DNA from: an uncultured Clostridia bacterium
GTDB lineage: Bacteria > Bacillota > Clostridia > TANB77 > CAG-508
Direction: 5' to 3'
Length of the DNA stretch: 42,735 bases
NCBI GenBank assembly: GCA_934141445.1
Contig: CAKPCF010000012.1
Coordinates: 1 to 42,735 of the forward strand
The position numbers and the translations under genes are program-made. This document shows positions 17,268 through 25,436 of the stretch, in pieces (position 1 is the first letter of the stretch; every line of letters starts with the position of its first letter). The notes beneath the pieces were generated by a model. That model was not told the DNA's origin and did not search any database. It saw only the letters and a list, made by a program, of their open reading frames with translations.

Positions 17268-19700
17268 TTATTTTACTACTATATTGTATACTCTTCCTTT
17301 TACATATATTTCTTTTACAATATTTTTTCCTTCTAATGCTTTTTTAACATTTTCATCTTGCATTACAATATCTTTTACTGTACTTTCTTCTGCATCTTTT
17401 TCCACTTTAACAACAGCTTTTACTTTTCCATTAAATTGAACTGGCAATTCAATTTCATCATCTATTGTTTTTGCTTCATCAAAAGTTGGCCATGGTGTTT
17501 CATTTACAGTTTTTGTTTCTCCTAAAATGCTAAACAATTCTTCTGTAAGATGTGGTGCAAAAGGATTTAAAAGTTGTAAAAATGTTTTATATTCAGCTTT
17601 TGTAATAAATTTATCTTTTACAAATTCATTTGTCATTGTCATGAATGTAGCAACAGCTGTATTAAATTTCATTTCTTCTATGTCTGCTGAAACTTTCTTT
17701 ATAGCTTTGTGCATCATTTTTTCATGTTTTTCTGAATATGTATTCTCATCTGTCATTATATTTTGTAAATTCCAAACTCTATCAAGGAATTTTCCACATC
17801 CTCTAATACTTTCCATTGACCAAGGAGCAGTTTGGTCAAATGGTCCCATAAACATTTCATATACTCTAAATGTATCTGCACCAAATTCTTTTACTATATC
17901 ATCAGGATTTATTACATTTCCTTTTGATTTAGACATTTTCTCACCATTTCCACCTAAAATCATGCCATGTGAAGTTCTCTTTTGATATGGTTCTTTTGTT
18001 GGTACAACACCAATATCATATAAGAATTTATGCCAAAATCTAGAATATAATAAGTGAAGTGTTGTATGCTCCATTCCACCATTATACCAATCAACTGGAC
18101 TCCAATATTCAATTGCTTCTTTTGATGCTAAAGCTTTAGTATTATGTGGATCCATATATCTTAAGAAATACCAAGAAGAACCTGCCCATTGTGGCATTGT
18201 ATCTGTTTCTCTTCTAGCTGGTTTTCCACAATGTGGACATTTTGTTTTTATCCATTCTGTTTGTTTTGCTAAAGGTGATTCTCCATTTTCTCCTGGTTCA
18301 TAATCTTCTATATCTGGTAATTTAAGTGGTAATTCCTCTTCTGGAATTGGTACCCAACCGCAATCTTCACAATACACCATTGGTATTGGTTCACCCCAAT
18401 ATCTTTGTCTTGAAAATACCCAATCACGTAATTTATAGTTTACTTTTCTCTCACCAAATTTATGTTCTTCAATATAAGATATCGCTTTCTTAATAGCTTC
18501 TTTACTTGTTAATCCATCTAATATACCTGAGTTTATTGCAATTCCATTATTTACATCTGTAATTGGTTCATCTAAAGTTACTGGAATTGAATTTTTATCA
18601 GCATCTTTTTGAACTATAACTTGTTTAATTGGTAAATTAAACTTTTTAGCAAAAGCAAAATCTCTTTCATCATGAGCTGGAACAGCCATAATTGCTCCTG
18701 TTCCATAAGTTATTAAAACATAGTCAGAAATCCAAATTGGAATTTCTTCATTATTAAATGGATTTATAGCTTTTATTCCTTTTATTTCAACTCCAGTTTT
18801 ATCTTTGTTTAATTCAGAACGCTCAAAATCTGATTTCAAAGCAGCTTGCTCTTTATATGCATTTACTTCATCTAAATTAGTAATTCTGTCAGCATATTTT
18901 TTAATAATTTCATGCTCTGGTGCTACAACCATATATGTTGCCCCATATATAGTATCTGGTCTTGTTGTATAAATAAGTAAAGTATCATCAGTATCTTTAA
19001 TTTTAAAATTAACCTCTGCTCCTTCACTTCTTCCAATCCAATTTTTCTGTTGAATTTTTATTTTATCTAAATAGTCTAATCCATCTAAATCATCAATCAA
19101 TCTTTGAGCATATTTTGTAATACCAAGCATCCATTGACTTTTCTCTTTTTGTACAACAGGACTACCACATCTTTCACATACACCATTTACAACTTCTTCA
19201 TTAGCTAGACCAACTTTACAACCTGTACAAAAGTTAATTGGCATAGTTGTTTTATAAGCTAAACCTTTTTTATATAATTGAATAAATATCCATTGTGTCC
19301 ATTTATAGTACTCTGGGTCTGTTGTGTTTATTTCTCTTGACCAATCAAAAGAAAATCCTAGTGATTTTAATTGTTCTCTAAAATGATTTATATTATTTTC
19401 AGTTGTTATTTTAGGATGAACATGATTTTTTATTGCATAGTTTTCAGCTGGGAGTCCAAAAGCATCAAAACCTATTGGATATAAAACATTATATCCTTCC
19501 ATTCTTTTCTTTCTTGCTATAATATCTAATGCTGTATAGCTTCTTGGATGTCCAACATGTAAGCCCTGACCAGATGGATATGGAAACTCAATTAGTCCAT
19601 ACCACTTTTTCATTGTATAATCATCTTTAGCATTAAATGTACCTTCTTTGTACCATTTTTCTTGCCATTTTTTTTCTATTTCCTTAAAATTATATGCCAT
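17268..19700 (-). CDS. leuS: Leucyl-tRNA synthetase
   Basis: Class I synthetase (810 aa) that charges leucine onto tRNA. The HIGH-type motif is HVGHPRSYTA near residue 49, the KMSKS loop is GEKMSKSKGNV near 580, and a CP1 editing domain lies between, with zinc-type pairs (CTGC/CERC near 160 and CEDC/CPHC near 430-480). I start at MAYNFKEIEKKW (19700) after GGGAG, as in other LeuS; an upstream ATG at 19766 falls within the promoter. Its promoter is close, leaving no room for a T-box leader. Confidence 0.97.
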   Translation of the reverse strand: MAYNFKEIEKKWQEKWYKEGTFNAKDDYTMKKWYGLIEFPYPSGQGLHVGHPRSYTALDIIARKKRMEGYNVLYPIGFDAFGLPAENYAIKNHVHPKITTENNINHFREQLKSLGFSFDWSREINTTDPEYYKWTQWIFIQLYKKGLAYKTTMPINFCTGCKVGLANEEVVNGVCERCGSPVVQKEKSQWMLGITKYAQRLIDDLDGLDYLDKIKIQQKNWIGRSEGAEVNFKIKDTDDTLLIYTTRPDTIYGATYMVVAPEHEIIKKYADRITNLDEVNAYKEQAALKSDFERSELNKDKTGVEIKGIKAINPFNNEEIPIWISDYVLITYGTGAIMAVPAHDERDFAFAKKFNLPIKQVIVQKDADKNSIPVTLDEPITDVNNGIAINSGILDGLTSKEAIKKAISYIEEHKFGERKVNYKLRDWVFSRQRYWGEPIPMVYCEDCGWVPIPEEELPLKLPDIEDYEPGENGESPLAKQTEWIKTKCPHCGKPARRETDTMPQWAGSSWYFLRYMDPHNTKALASKEAIEYWSPVDWYNGGMEHTTLHLLYSRFWHKFLYDIGVVPTKEPYQKRTSHGMILGGNGEKMSKSKGNVINPDDIVKEFGADTFRVYEMFMGPFDQTAPWSMESIRGCGKFLDRVWNLQNIMTDENTYSEKHEKMMHKAIKKVSADIEEMKFNTAVATFMTMTNEFVKDKFITKAEYKTFLQLLNPFAPHLTEELFSILGETKTVNETPWPTFDEAKTIDDEIELPVQFNGKVKAVVKVEKDAEESTVKDIVMQDENVKKALEGKNIVKEIYVKGRVYNIVVK

Positions 19701-19737
19701 AGCTCTTTTCTCCCTCTCTATATAATTAGTGAATTGT

Positions 19738-19766
19738 ATTATATAACATTTCTTTTTATTTTTCAA
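19738..19766 (-). promoter_or_regulatory. Promoter of leuS
   Basis: Minus strand: TTGAAA, 17 bases, TATAAT, about 40 bases before the chosen start. Confidence 0.8.
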
Positions 19767-19777
19767 GCAAAAGAAAA

Positions 19778-19814
19778 AAGCAAATACACATATTATTCTT
19801 CTGTGTATTTGCTT
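19778..19814 (-). terminator. Terminator after the FGE-like gene
   Basis: Perfect 13-bp stem (AAGCAAATACACA with its complement at 19802-19814) with an 11-base loop and a T-rich minus-strand tail. It ends the FGE-like transcript just before the leuS promoter. Confidence 0.85.
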
Positions 19815-19831
19815 AATTATTACTATTATTT

Positions 19832-20977
19832 TTATTGATATAGAATTGTTCTAAATCCCCAATATCCATCAGATAAATTTTCATAATATCCTATATGGCT
19901 ACTTGCTGTTTTATTTAGATTTGCACTTCCTCCACGAACGGTTCTCTTTAATGCTGTATTTTCTACTTGAGTAGTATTTTTTCTGCTTGTATTTCCACTA
20001 CTTGCTGTTTTAGACTTATCTATTTCTGTTGTCCATTCTCTAACATTTCCTGCCATGTCACAAATATTATTAACAACATCACTAGCAGTTTGTCCAGTTG
20101 GATAAATTGTTCCAGAATAATTTCCAAAACCTGTATTTGTAGAATAGTTTGGTGTGTTTTTGTTAATCCACTCTAGTGCTGTATCCCAAGCATAACTGTT
20201 TACTATAGCTGTTTTTATGCCTTCAGCATACTTAAATGCAGTTGACATATTTAGAGAAGCTTGATAAGCATCTGTAAATGTGATATTAGTCCATGGTATT
20301 TTTCCAGCCATACTTGCAGCAGCTTTTTCACCATTTATATCAAAACTTGAAGCTTCAAATCTTGCTATATAATATCCATAATTCTTTGCAACACTATTAA
20401 CTAATTCTGAAGATGTTGTATTTGATTCTTCAAAATCAGCGCTAAGCATTGTATTACGAGTCATTATTCCTGTTGGAACTGGTACCCAAACAAACTGATT
20501 TCCATATGTATCTTGAATTACAAAGCCATTGTCAACATCTCCGCCTATATGTTCAAATCCTTCTGGGATATATGGATTTTGTGCTGAAACAACTCTAATA
20601 TTATTTATTTCTACACTAGTAGAATTTTCTTCTCCATTCTTTCCTCTTACAGTAAAATTATAAGTACCGTTTTTAGTAACTGTATAATCTTTAGTTTCTC
20701 CATTAACTTCAGTTCCATCTGGTAATATTATTGCATCAATACCAAGCTCATCATCAGTCGCAACTACAACTGAAATTATTACCTTTTCTTGGTCCGCATC
20801 TGTAGTGTTTACAGTTGCTTCTATTGTTGGAATAATATTGCTTCCTTGACTTGCTTTGTTTCCACCAATGATGCCACCACCATCTTTTGATGATAACATA
20901 CTAACAGCTAATCCAGCTAAAGCTATAATTACTACTATTAAAACAATTATTATTACTGGCGATAATTTATTTCCCAT
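19832..20977 (-). CDS. Membrane-anchored FGE/SUMF1-like surface protein
   Basis: The protein (381 aa) has one N-terminal membrane helix (about 6-28), a Ser/Gly linker, an Ig-like beta domain (about 50-130), then a formylglycine-generating-enzyme-like domain with NQFVWVPVP, SYAWDTALEWIN, CDMAGNVREWTTE and a final SSHIGYYENLSDGYWGFRTIL. This fold also occurs in C-type-lectin-like and binding proteins. No sulfatase is in the window, and the cysteine pair needed by true FGE for oxidation is not seen (only one Cys), so an adhesin or ligand-binding role is more likely (inference). Start chosen at 20977 with AAAGGA upstream. It has its own promoter and terminator. Confidence 0.75.
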   Translation of the reverse strand: MGNKLSPVIIIVLIVVIIALAGLAVSMLSSKDGGGIIGGNKASQGSNIIPTIEATVNTTDADQEKVIISVVVATDDELGIDAIILPDGTEVNGETKDYTVTKNGTYNFTVRGKNGEENSTSVEINNIRVVSAQNPYIPEGFEHIGGDVDNGFVIQDTYGNQFVWVPVPTGIMTRNTMLSADFEESNTTSSELVNSVAKNYGYYIARFEASSFDINGEKAAASMAGKIPWTNITFTDAYQASLNMSTAFKYAEGIKTAIVNSYAWDTALEWINKNTPNYSTNTGFGNYSGTIYPTGQTASDVVNNICDMAGNVREWTTEIDKSKTASSGNTSRKNTTQVENTALKRTVRGGSANLNKTASSHIGYYENLSDGYWGFRTILYQ

Positions 20978-21031
20978 ATCAAACATTCCTTTCATTGTAT
21001 TCTTTTGTTTTCGTAAATTTATATATATTTT

Positions 21032-21060
21032 ATTATAAACATAATATATATAAATTTCAA
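21032..21060 (-). promoter_or_regulatory. Promoter of the FGE-like gene
   Basis: Minus strand: TTGAAA, 17 bases, TATAAT, about 55 bases upstream of the start. Confidence 0.75.
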
Positions 21061-21301
21061 ATATTTTTTTATTTTTTCAAAGAATTTCTGCACATTGTTT
21101 AACAAAGCTTTTATATAATAAAAAGCGAAAAGCATTTTGGTATCATATAAGTATAGAAAATATTTATTGTTTTCTTTCCCATTGCATAAAAATAAAAGAC
21201 AATTCATCTTAGAATCGCCTTTCAATTTTATATTGTATATTTAATATTGTTTAGCTAAACTTTTATATAATAGAAAAGTGATTTGCACTTTCTATTATGC
21301 A

Positions 21302-21327
21302 AAAAGAGTGACATAAGCCACTCTTTT
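21302..21327 (-). terminator. Terminator of rplU-rpmA
   Basis: Perfect 9-bp stem (AAAAGAGTG with CACTCTTTT) and 8-base loop, five bases past the rpmA stop on the minus strand. The run after the stem is short, and a second weaker hairpin follows at about 21270-21295. Confidence 0.7.
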
Positions 21328-21332
21328 AACTC

Positions 21333-21593
21333 TTATTCAGCAACTGGATATACACTTACTTGTTTTTTATCTTTTCCTTTTCTTTCAAACTTAACTGTTC
21401 CATCTACTAAAGCAAATAAAGTGTCATCGCTTCCGATTCCAACATTAGTTCCTGGATGTACATTAGTTCCTCTTTGTCTAATCAATATGTTTCCAGCTTT
21501 AACGATTTGTCCATCAGATTTTTTTACACCAAGTCTTTTTGACTCACTATCTCTTCCGTTCTTAACACTACCTTGACCTTTTTTGTGTGCCAT
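21333..21593 (-). CDS. rpmA: 50S ribosomal protein L27 (bL27), no cleaved leader
   Basis: Large-subunit protein (86 aa) that reaches the peptidyl-transferase centre. It starts MAHKKGQGSVKNGRDS, so the N-terminus is already the mature form. Many Firmicutes instead make L27 with a ~9-residue leader ending in QFFA that the protease Prp removes. Here an in-frame TAA sits directly before the ATG, so no leader is possible, and the prp gene normally found between rplU and rpmA is absent. Ribosome-binding site AAAGGAG. Confidence 0.97.
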   Translation of the reverse strand: MAHKKGQGSVKNGRDSESKRLGVKKSDGQIVKAGNILIRQRGTNVHPGTNVGIGSDDTLFALVDGTVKFERKGKDKKQVSVYPVAE

Positions 21594-21656
21594 TTAAGAT
21601 TCACTCCTTTCGCTTTATATATTTTATATTCTCAAATTTAATATTTCATATATAAA

Positions 21657-22034
21657 TTATTTTGCTACTTTTTCTTTAGATTCTGTTTTTGTAGCTTTTG
21701 TAGCTGTTGTTTTCTTTTCAGCAGCTGTTTTAATTGAAGTAATTTCTACTTTTGTGTAGTCTTGTCTGTGTCCTCTTGCTTTTCTTTCATTCTTTTTAGC
21801 TTTGTATTTGAAAACTAAAATTTTCTTTCCTCTACCATGAGAAACTACTTTTCCTTCAACTTTTACACCTGTTACATAAGGATTTCCTATTTGTACTTTT
21901 CCGTCATCAGAAACAAGAATAACTTTATCGAAAGATACTTTCTTTCCTTCTTCTACTTCTAATTTTTCGAAATATACATTTTCACCTTCTTGAACTTTGT
22001 ATTGTCTTCCACAAGCTTCAATAATTGCGTACAT
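21657..22034 (-). CDS. rplU: 50S ribosomal protein L21 (bL21)
   Basis: Large-subunit protein (125 aa). The conserved core (YAIIEACGRQYKVQEGE to the KARGHRQDYTKVEI region) covers the first ~103 residues; a Lys/Thr/Ala-rich tail of about 20 residues is added and is probably flexible. It begins the two-gene rplU-rpmA operon, 63 bases before rpmA, with a strong promoter and a ~95-base leader upstream. Confidence 0.96.
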   Translation of the reverse strand: MYAIIEACGRQYKVQEGENVYFEKLEVEEGKKVSFDKVILVSDDGKVQIGNPYVTGVKVEGKVVSHGRGKKILVFKYKAKKNERKARGHRQDYTKVEITSIKTAAEKKTTATKATKTESKEKVAK

Positions 22035-22044
22035 TTAAAATGCA

Positions 22045-22130
22045 CCTCCCTTTTCGTATACTCGCTAACTTCCAACTTTGGTAACTAAATTTAATTAGTC
22101 TTTATGAACCATAGTTAAGCAGTTTACAGT
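22045..22130 (-). ncRNA. rplU 5' leader, candidate L21 leader
   Basis: The transcript from the promoter at 22136-22164 begins near 22130 and runs about 95 bases to the start codon, ending in GGGAGGTGC. This position and length fit the L21 leader known in Firmicutes, but I cannot confirm the fold. A covariance search with the Rfam L21 leader model would decide. Confidence 0.4.
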
Positions 22131-22135
22131 TAGCT

Positions 22136-22164
22136 ATTTTAACATAGTTTCATGCGTTTGTCAA
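22136..22164 (-). promoter_or_regulatory. Promoter of rplU-rpmA
   Basis: Minus strand: perfect TTGACA, 17 bases, TAAAAT. Confidence 0.82.
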
Positions 22165-22174
22165 CATTTTACAA

Positions 22175-22205
22175 AAAAATCTCCAAGATTTACTTGAAGA
22201 TTTTT
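22175..22205 (-). terminator. Terminator of infC-rpmI-rplT
   Basis: A 12-bp stem with one C/A mismatch (AAAAATCT and CAAG with CTTG and AGATTTTT) lies 25 bases past the rplT stop and gives a U-run on the minus strand. Confidence 0.8.
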
Positions 22206-22230
22206 ATATTTTATACTATAAAATGTATAA

Positions 22231-22581
22231 TTAAGCTTTTTTTGCAACTTCAGCTAATTCAGCAAATGCTTTGCTATCTGAAACAGCTAATTCAGCTAAC
22301 ATTTTTCTGTTTATTGAAACATTAGCTCTCTTTAATCCAGAAATTAGTTGGCTATATGTTAAACCATTCATTCTTGCTGCTGCATTGATTCTAACTATCC
22401 ATAATTTTCTGAAATCACTCTTTTTATCTTTTCTTCCTACATAAGCATACATTCCTGATTTCATAACAGCTTGTTTAGCCATTCTATATCTGTAATGTTT
22501 TGCTCCATAGTAACCTTTTGCTTGTTTTAATACTTTTTTATGTCTTGCTCTTGTTGTTCTTGCTGTTTTTACTCTTGCCAT
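22231..22581 (-). CDS. rplT: 50S ribosomal protein L20 (bL20)
   Basis: Assembly protein of the large subunit (116 aa, normal length) with the typical MARVKTARTTRARHKKVLKQ start and the RNA-binding segment LWIVRINAAARMNGLTYS. In Firmicutes L20 binds the infC leader and represses its own operon; an attenuator of that kind is present upstream of infC here. Start after AAAGGAG. Confidence 0.98.
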   Translation of the reverse strand: MARVKTARTTRARHKKVLKQAKGYYGAKHYRYRMAKQAVMKSGMYAYVGRKDKKSDFRKLWIVRINAAARMNGLTYSQLISGLKRANVSINRKMLAELAVSDSKAFAELAEVAKKA

Positions 22582-22613
22582 TTATTTTTCACTCCTTTTC
22601 TACTCTCTAAATT

Positions 22614-22817
22614 CTAGTTACCATAAGGTAATAATCTTTTAATTCCTGCTTCTACTGTTTTATCAGCAATACCATTTTGTACTCTTGCAGTCATTCTTTG
22701 TCTTTTTGTTTTGTTAGCTAATAAATGTCTTCTATTAGCTTTTGTTCTTTTAACTTTTCCTGTTGCAGTATAAGAATATCTTTTCTTTGCTGCTTTGTTT
22801 GTTTTTAATTTTGGCAT
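22614..22817 (-). CDS. rpmI: 50S ribosomal protein L35 (bL35)
   Basis: Small basic protein of the large subunit (67 aa) with the family pattern MPKLKTNKAAKKRYSYTATGK and a C-terminal GIKRLLPYG. Middle gene of infC-rpmI-rplT, 21 bases after infC and 32 before rplT. Ribosome-binding site AAGGGAG. Confidence 0.97.
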   Translation of the reverse strand: MPKLKTNKAAKKRYSYTATGKVKRTKANRRHLLANKTKRQRMTARVQNGIADKTVEAGIKRLLPYGN

Positions 22818-22838
22818 AATTTTATCTCCCTTCGCATA

Positions 22839-23348
22839 TTAGATTTTTTTATTTAAAATTATAAACATTGTTTTACCCTCTAAGAATGGCTTTTTCTCAA
22901 CTGTTGCAATATCTTCAAGTGATTGAGCAAATTTATTTAAAATTTCTTCACCTGCTTTTACATTGTTTAGCTCTCTTCCTCTAAATCTTAATGTGAATTT
23001 TACTTTGTTTCCAGATTCTAAAAAGCTTCTTGCATTCTTACTTTTGAAATTAAAATCATGTTCACCTATATTTGATGATACTCTTATTTCTTTTAGTTCA
23101 ACAGCTTTTTGATTTTTTCTAGACTCTTTTTCTTTTTTTGCTTGTTCAAATTTATACTTTCCATAATTCATAATTTTACAAACTACTGGTTTAGCATTTG
23201 GAGCAACTAAAACTAAATCTAAATTCTTTTCTTCTGCCATAGTAACTGCTTGTTCTAATGGTAAAATTCCAATTTTTTCTCCTGTTTCTCCAATAACTTG
23301 AACTTCTTTTTCTTTAATCTGTCTATTTATAGGCAATTCTTGTTTTAT
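22839..23348 (-). CDS. infC: Translation initiation factor IF-3, with an ATA start
   Basis: IF-3 (about 169 aa) keeps the 30S subunit free and checks the start codon. The N-domain (LPINRQIKEKEVQVIGETG), linker and C-domain (KFTLRFRGRELNNV) are clear. No ATG or GTG lies near the family start. GGAGGTG (complement of 23356-23362) is followed by 7 bases and an in-frame ATA at 23348, just before KQELPINRQ. Rare start codons (AUU, AUC, AUA) are a known self-control device of infC. An in-frame ATG at 23402 lies inside the leader terminator and is unlikely. Confidence 0.93.
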   Translation of the reverse strand: MKQELPINRQIKEKEVQVIGETGEKIGILPLEQAVTMAEEKNLDLVLVAPNAKPVVCKIMNYGKYKFEQAKKEKESRKNQKAVELKEIRVSSNIGEHDFNFKSKNARSFLESGNKVKFTLRFRGRELNNVKAGEEILNKFAQSLEDIATVEKKPFLEGKTMFIILNKKI

Positions 23349-23349
23349 A

Positions 23350-23498
23350 GTAAAACACCTCCAAAAAAAAATTTGACTTATTTTAAAAAGCCAAATCCAC
23401 AATATCTAGACAACACTATATGTTGTATTATTTATGATATTTCTAACCGAATGCTTACTTAAAGATACGGTGAGAAGTGGATACTTCTTCTTAAAACA
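23350..23498 (-). ncRNA. infC-operon leader (L20-type leader)
   Basis: The ~150-base leader from the promoter at 23504-23532 contains an early hairpin formed by AAGAAGT, ATCC and ACTTCT, followed by CACCG. It ends in a terminator directly before the infC ribosome-binding site. Position and form match the L20 leader known from Firmicutes, where excess L20 causes early termination. Confidence 0.65.
23363..23396 (-). terminator. Attenuator in front of infC
   Basis: On the minus strand a 9-bp stem with one G-U pair (ATTTGGCTT with AAGTCAAAT) closes an 8-base loop and is followed at once by nine T, then GGAGGTG of infC. This is a textbook intrinsic terminator inside the leader, so operon expression is probably decided here. 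Confidence 0.85.
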
Positions 23499-23503
23499 CG
23501 ATA

Positions 23504-23532
23504 ATTTTAGCACACCTATTAGCAAAAGTCAA
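23504..23532 (-). promoter_or_regulatory. Promoter of infC-rpmI-rplT
   Basis: Minus strand: TTGACT, 17 bases ending TGC (extended -10), TAAAAT. Confidence 0.82.
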
Positions 23533-23642
23533 CACTTTTTCAAAAAAATGTTCATATTTCTAGTTTTAGACAATATTTTAACAAACTTTTTATTTCTTTC
23601 TTATATATATTTCATATTTTTAGGATTTTTTTCCTGTAACCC

Positions 23643-23671
23643 TTGACTTTTTAGGCAATTTATATTAGAAT
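23643..23671 (+). promoter_or_regulatory. Promoter of rplM-rpsI
   Basis: TTGACT, 17 bases, TAGAAT, giving a start near 23678. Confidence 0.75.
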
Positions 23672-23677
23672 AATTAA

Positions 23678-23785
23678 GCATTATATGTAAGTATGTTGAA
23701 TTTGTTTTCAACCTCTCCCCGGTAGTTGCAAATAAATTTCATATATTTATATAAATCAAAATATAAAAATTAGAAATTGAAATGG
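23678..23785 (+). ncRNA. rplM 5' leader, candidate L13 leader
   Basis: The transcript carries a hairpin (GTTGAA, TTTGTT, TTCAAC at about 23696-23713) followed by CCTCTCCCCGGTAGTTGC, a GC-rich island in an AT-rich leader, as expected for a structured ribosomal leader. Position fits the L13 leader of Firmicutes. I cannot confirm the fold by eye; the Rfam L13 model would decide. Confidence 0.45.
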
Positions 23786-23799
23786 AGGGTATTTGTACC

Positions 23800-24237
23800 A
23801 TGAATAATACTACATATAGCCCTAAAAAAGGCGAAATCGAAAGAAAATGGTATATAATAGACGCAACAGATAAGTCATTAGGTAGAGTTGCTAGTGAAGC
23901 AGCTAAATTATTAAGAGGAAAACATAAACCAACATTTACTCCAAACGAGGATGCTGGAGATTTTGTTATTATATTAAATTGTAAAGATGCAGTTTTAACT
24001 GGTAAAAAATTAGATCAAAAAGTTTACAGACATCATTCAGGATATATTGGTGGAATGAAAGAAACATCTGCAAGAGTTATGATGGAAAAAACACCAGAAA
24101 AAGCTATGTTTAAAGCTGTTCAAGGAATGCTTCCTCACACAAAATTAGGAAGACAAATGATAAAGAAATTAAGAGTATATGCAGGTAGCGAACATGAAAA
24201 CGCTGCTCAAAAACCAGAAGTTTGGGAGGTAAAATAA
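23800..24237 (+). CDS. rplM: 50S ribosomal protein L13 (uL13)
   Basis: Early-assembly protein of the large subunit (145 aa) with the signatures WYIIDATDKSLGRVAS and MLPHTKLGRQM. I start at 23800 because GGAGGG lies 10 bases upstream; the ATG six codons earlier overlaps that site. First gene of rplM-rpsI, ending one base before the rpsI start. Confidence 0.97.
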   Translation: MNNTTYSPKKGEIERKWYIIDATDKSLGRVASEAAKLLRGKHKPTFTPNEDAGDFVIILNCKDAVLTGKKLDQKVYRHHSGYIGGMKETSARVMMEKTPEKAMFKAVQGMLPHTKLGRQMIKKLRVYAGSEHENAAQKPEVWEVK

Positions 24238-24238
24238 G

Positions 24239-24643
24239 ATGGCAAAAAAATCTGAAAATATTGTATTCCAAGGAACAGGTAGAAGAAAAGAATCAATCGC
24301 TAGAGTTAGATTAACTGCTGGAAAAGGAAATATCGTTGTTAATGGTAAACCTTTAGATGAATATTTTGGAACAGAAATTTTAAAAGTTATTGTTAACCAA
24401 CCATTTGCTGTTACAAATACAATTGGAAAATATGATGTAACTGTTAAAGTTGTTGGTGGTGGATATACAGGTCAAGCTGGAGCAATTCGTCATGGTATTG
24501 CTAGAGCATTAAATGAAGCAAATTCAGAATTTAGACCAGCTTTAAAAGCTAACGGATTCTTAACAAGAGATCCAAGAATGAAGGAAAGAAAGAAATACGG
24601 ACTTAAAAAAGCTCGTAAAGCTCCTCAATTCTCAAAGAGATAG
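24239..24643 (+). CDS. rpsI: 30S ribosomal protein S9 (uS9)
   Basis: Small-subunit protein (134 aa) whose C-terminal tail (KKARKAPQFSKR) reaches the P-site tRNA. Core signatures GTGRRKESIARVRL and GIARALNEANSEFRPALK are clear. Its ribosome-binding site (GGGAGG) lies inside the end of rplM, one base separating the genes, so translation is coupled. A strong terminator follows. Confidence 0.98.
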   Translation: MAKKSENIVFQGTGRRKESIARVRLTAGKGNIVVNGKPLDEYFGTEILKVIVNQPFAVTNTIGKYDVTVKVVGGGYTGQAGAIRHGIARALNEANSEFRPALKANGFLTRDPRMKERKKYGLKKARKAPQFSKR

Positions 24644-24655
24644 TCAAAAAATTAC

Positions 24656-24686
24656 AAAAACGGAAGTATTAAGCTTCCGTTTTTTT
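24656..24686. terminator. Bidirectional terminator between rpsI and yunB
   Basis: An 11-bp stem (AAAAACGGAAG with CTTCCGTTTTT), 7-base loop and seven T. The A-run on the other side gives a U-run for leftward transcripts, so it can also end the yunB transcript. Confidence 0.9.
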
Positions 24687-24696
24687 GTTATCTATT

Positions 24697-25392
24697 TTAT
24701 TGCATTACTTCAAAAGCCTTATCCTCCTCTGCTTCACCATTAAAATCATAATAAGTATCTGGTATTTCGCCTACTATTACAGATTCTACCAATAATACAT
24801 TTGATTCAATTGGATTTCCAAAACTTCCAAAAGGTGTTAAAACACTTATTTTAGTTGTTACATTCAATATTAGTTTATGCAAAGTTTGATTTATTCCAAC
24901 TGATTGAAATTCATTTTTCAAATTTGTTTCAATATTTCCTGAAGTTTCAAGCTCTATTTTAAACTTTGGTCCTATATACTTTAATACACTTATTCCATAA
25001 ACACTACCTAAATTTATATATACATTTGTCCTTTCTGCACAATCAATATCTTTTTGAACATTTATAGCTAGTTGTGTCATAATTTCATTTACTACTCTTG
25101 AATTTGTACGGATAAAATTTACTTTTCCATTCACATCTTTATCAACAGTAACTAAATCTTCATAACTATAATTTTTCATTAAATTATTTATTTCTGTATT
25201 TATAGTTCTAACAGTTAAAGATTTAGCTGAACTTTCACAACTAGCTTTAAATATAGGATATGCAGCTCTACAAAAACTATATATTGCAAATATTATTATA
25301 CTTAGAATTACTAAAACTATCACTTTAACAATTTTTATTTTTTTTGGCCTTTTAAATGTAAAACGATTTCTTCTATATAACTTGTTTTCCAT
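24697..25392 (-). CDS. yunB: Sporulation protein YunB
   Basis: YunB family (231 aa), a mother-cell protein of unknown biochemical role needed for normal spore formation in Bacillus. A basic N-terminus is followed by one membrane helix (about 24-42) and an exported domain with NLGSVYGISVLKYIGPK and the C-terminal IPDTYYDFNG, both family features. I start at the ATG at 25392, with GGGAGG four bases away; a TTG at 25404 would overlap the site. It follows sipL by 44 bases, making a spore-gene pair. Downstream shares the rpsI terminator. Confidence 0.9.
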   Translation of the reverse strand: MENKLYRRNRFTFKRPKKIKIVKVIVLVILSIIIFAIYSFCRAAYPIFKASCESSAKSLTVRTINTEINNLMKNYSYEDLVTVDKDVNGKVNFIRTNSRVVNEIMTQLAINVQKDIDCAERTNVYINLGSVYGISVLKYIGPKFKIELETSGNIETNLKNEFQSVGINQTLHKLILNVTTKISVLTPFGSFGNPIESNVLLVESVIVGEIPDTYYDFNGEAEEDKAFEVMQ

Positions 25393-25436
25393 TTGGCCTC
25401 CCAATAATTTTTATTTCCTCTTCTTTCATCATCTTT

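Larger units (their letters stand above)
20978..21332. other. Intergenic region between the FGE-like gene and rpmA
   Basis: Holds the FGE-like promoter and the rpmA terminator. Two similar AT-rich stretches (around 21106 and 21258, both with CTTTTATATAATA) recur but form no clear element. A 68-codon frame on the minus strand (21019-21225) looks like chance: it has a weak start site and is low-complexity. Confidence 0.5.
23399..23799. other. Divergent regulatory region of infC and rplM
   Basis: No gene. It carries the first part of the infC leader and its promoter (leftward), and the rplM promoter and leader (rightward). Frames within it are chance. Confidence 0.8.

Noticed and set aside
21019..21225. 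68-codon open frame on the minus strand
   Set aside because: Weak start signal, low-complexity hydrophobic/aromatic content, and it contains the good promoter of the FGE-like gene.
22064..22134. Seven-base complementary pair enclosing the rplU leader
   Set aside because: The distal arm (22128-22134) lies mostly upstream of the predicted transcription start, so it would not be in the RNA.
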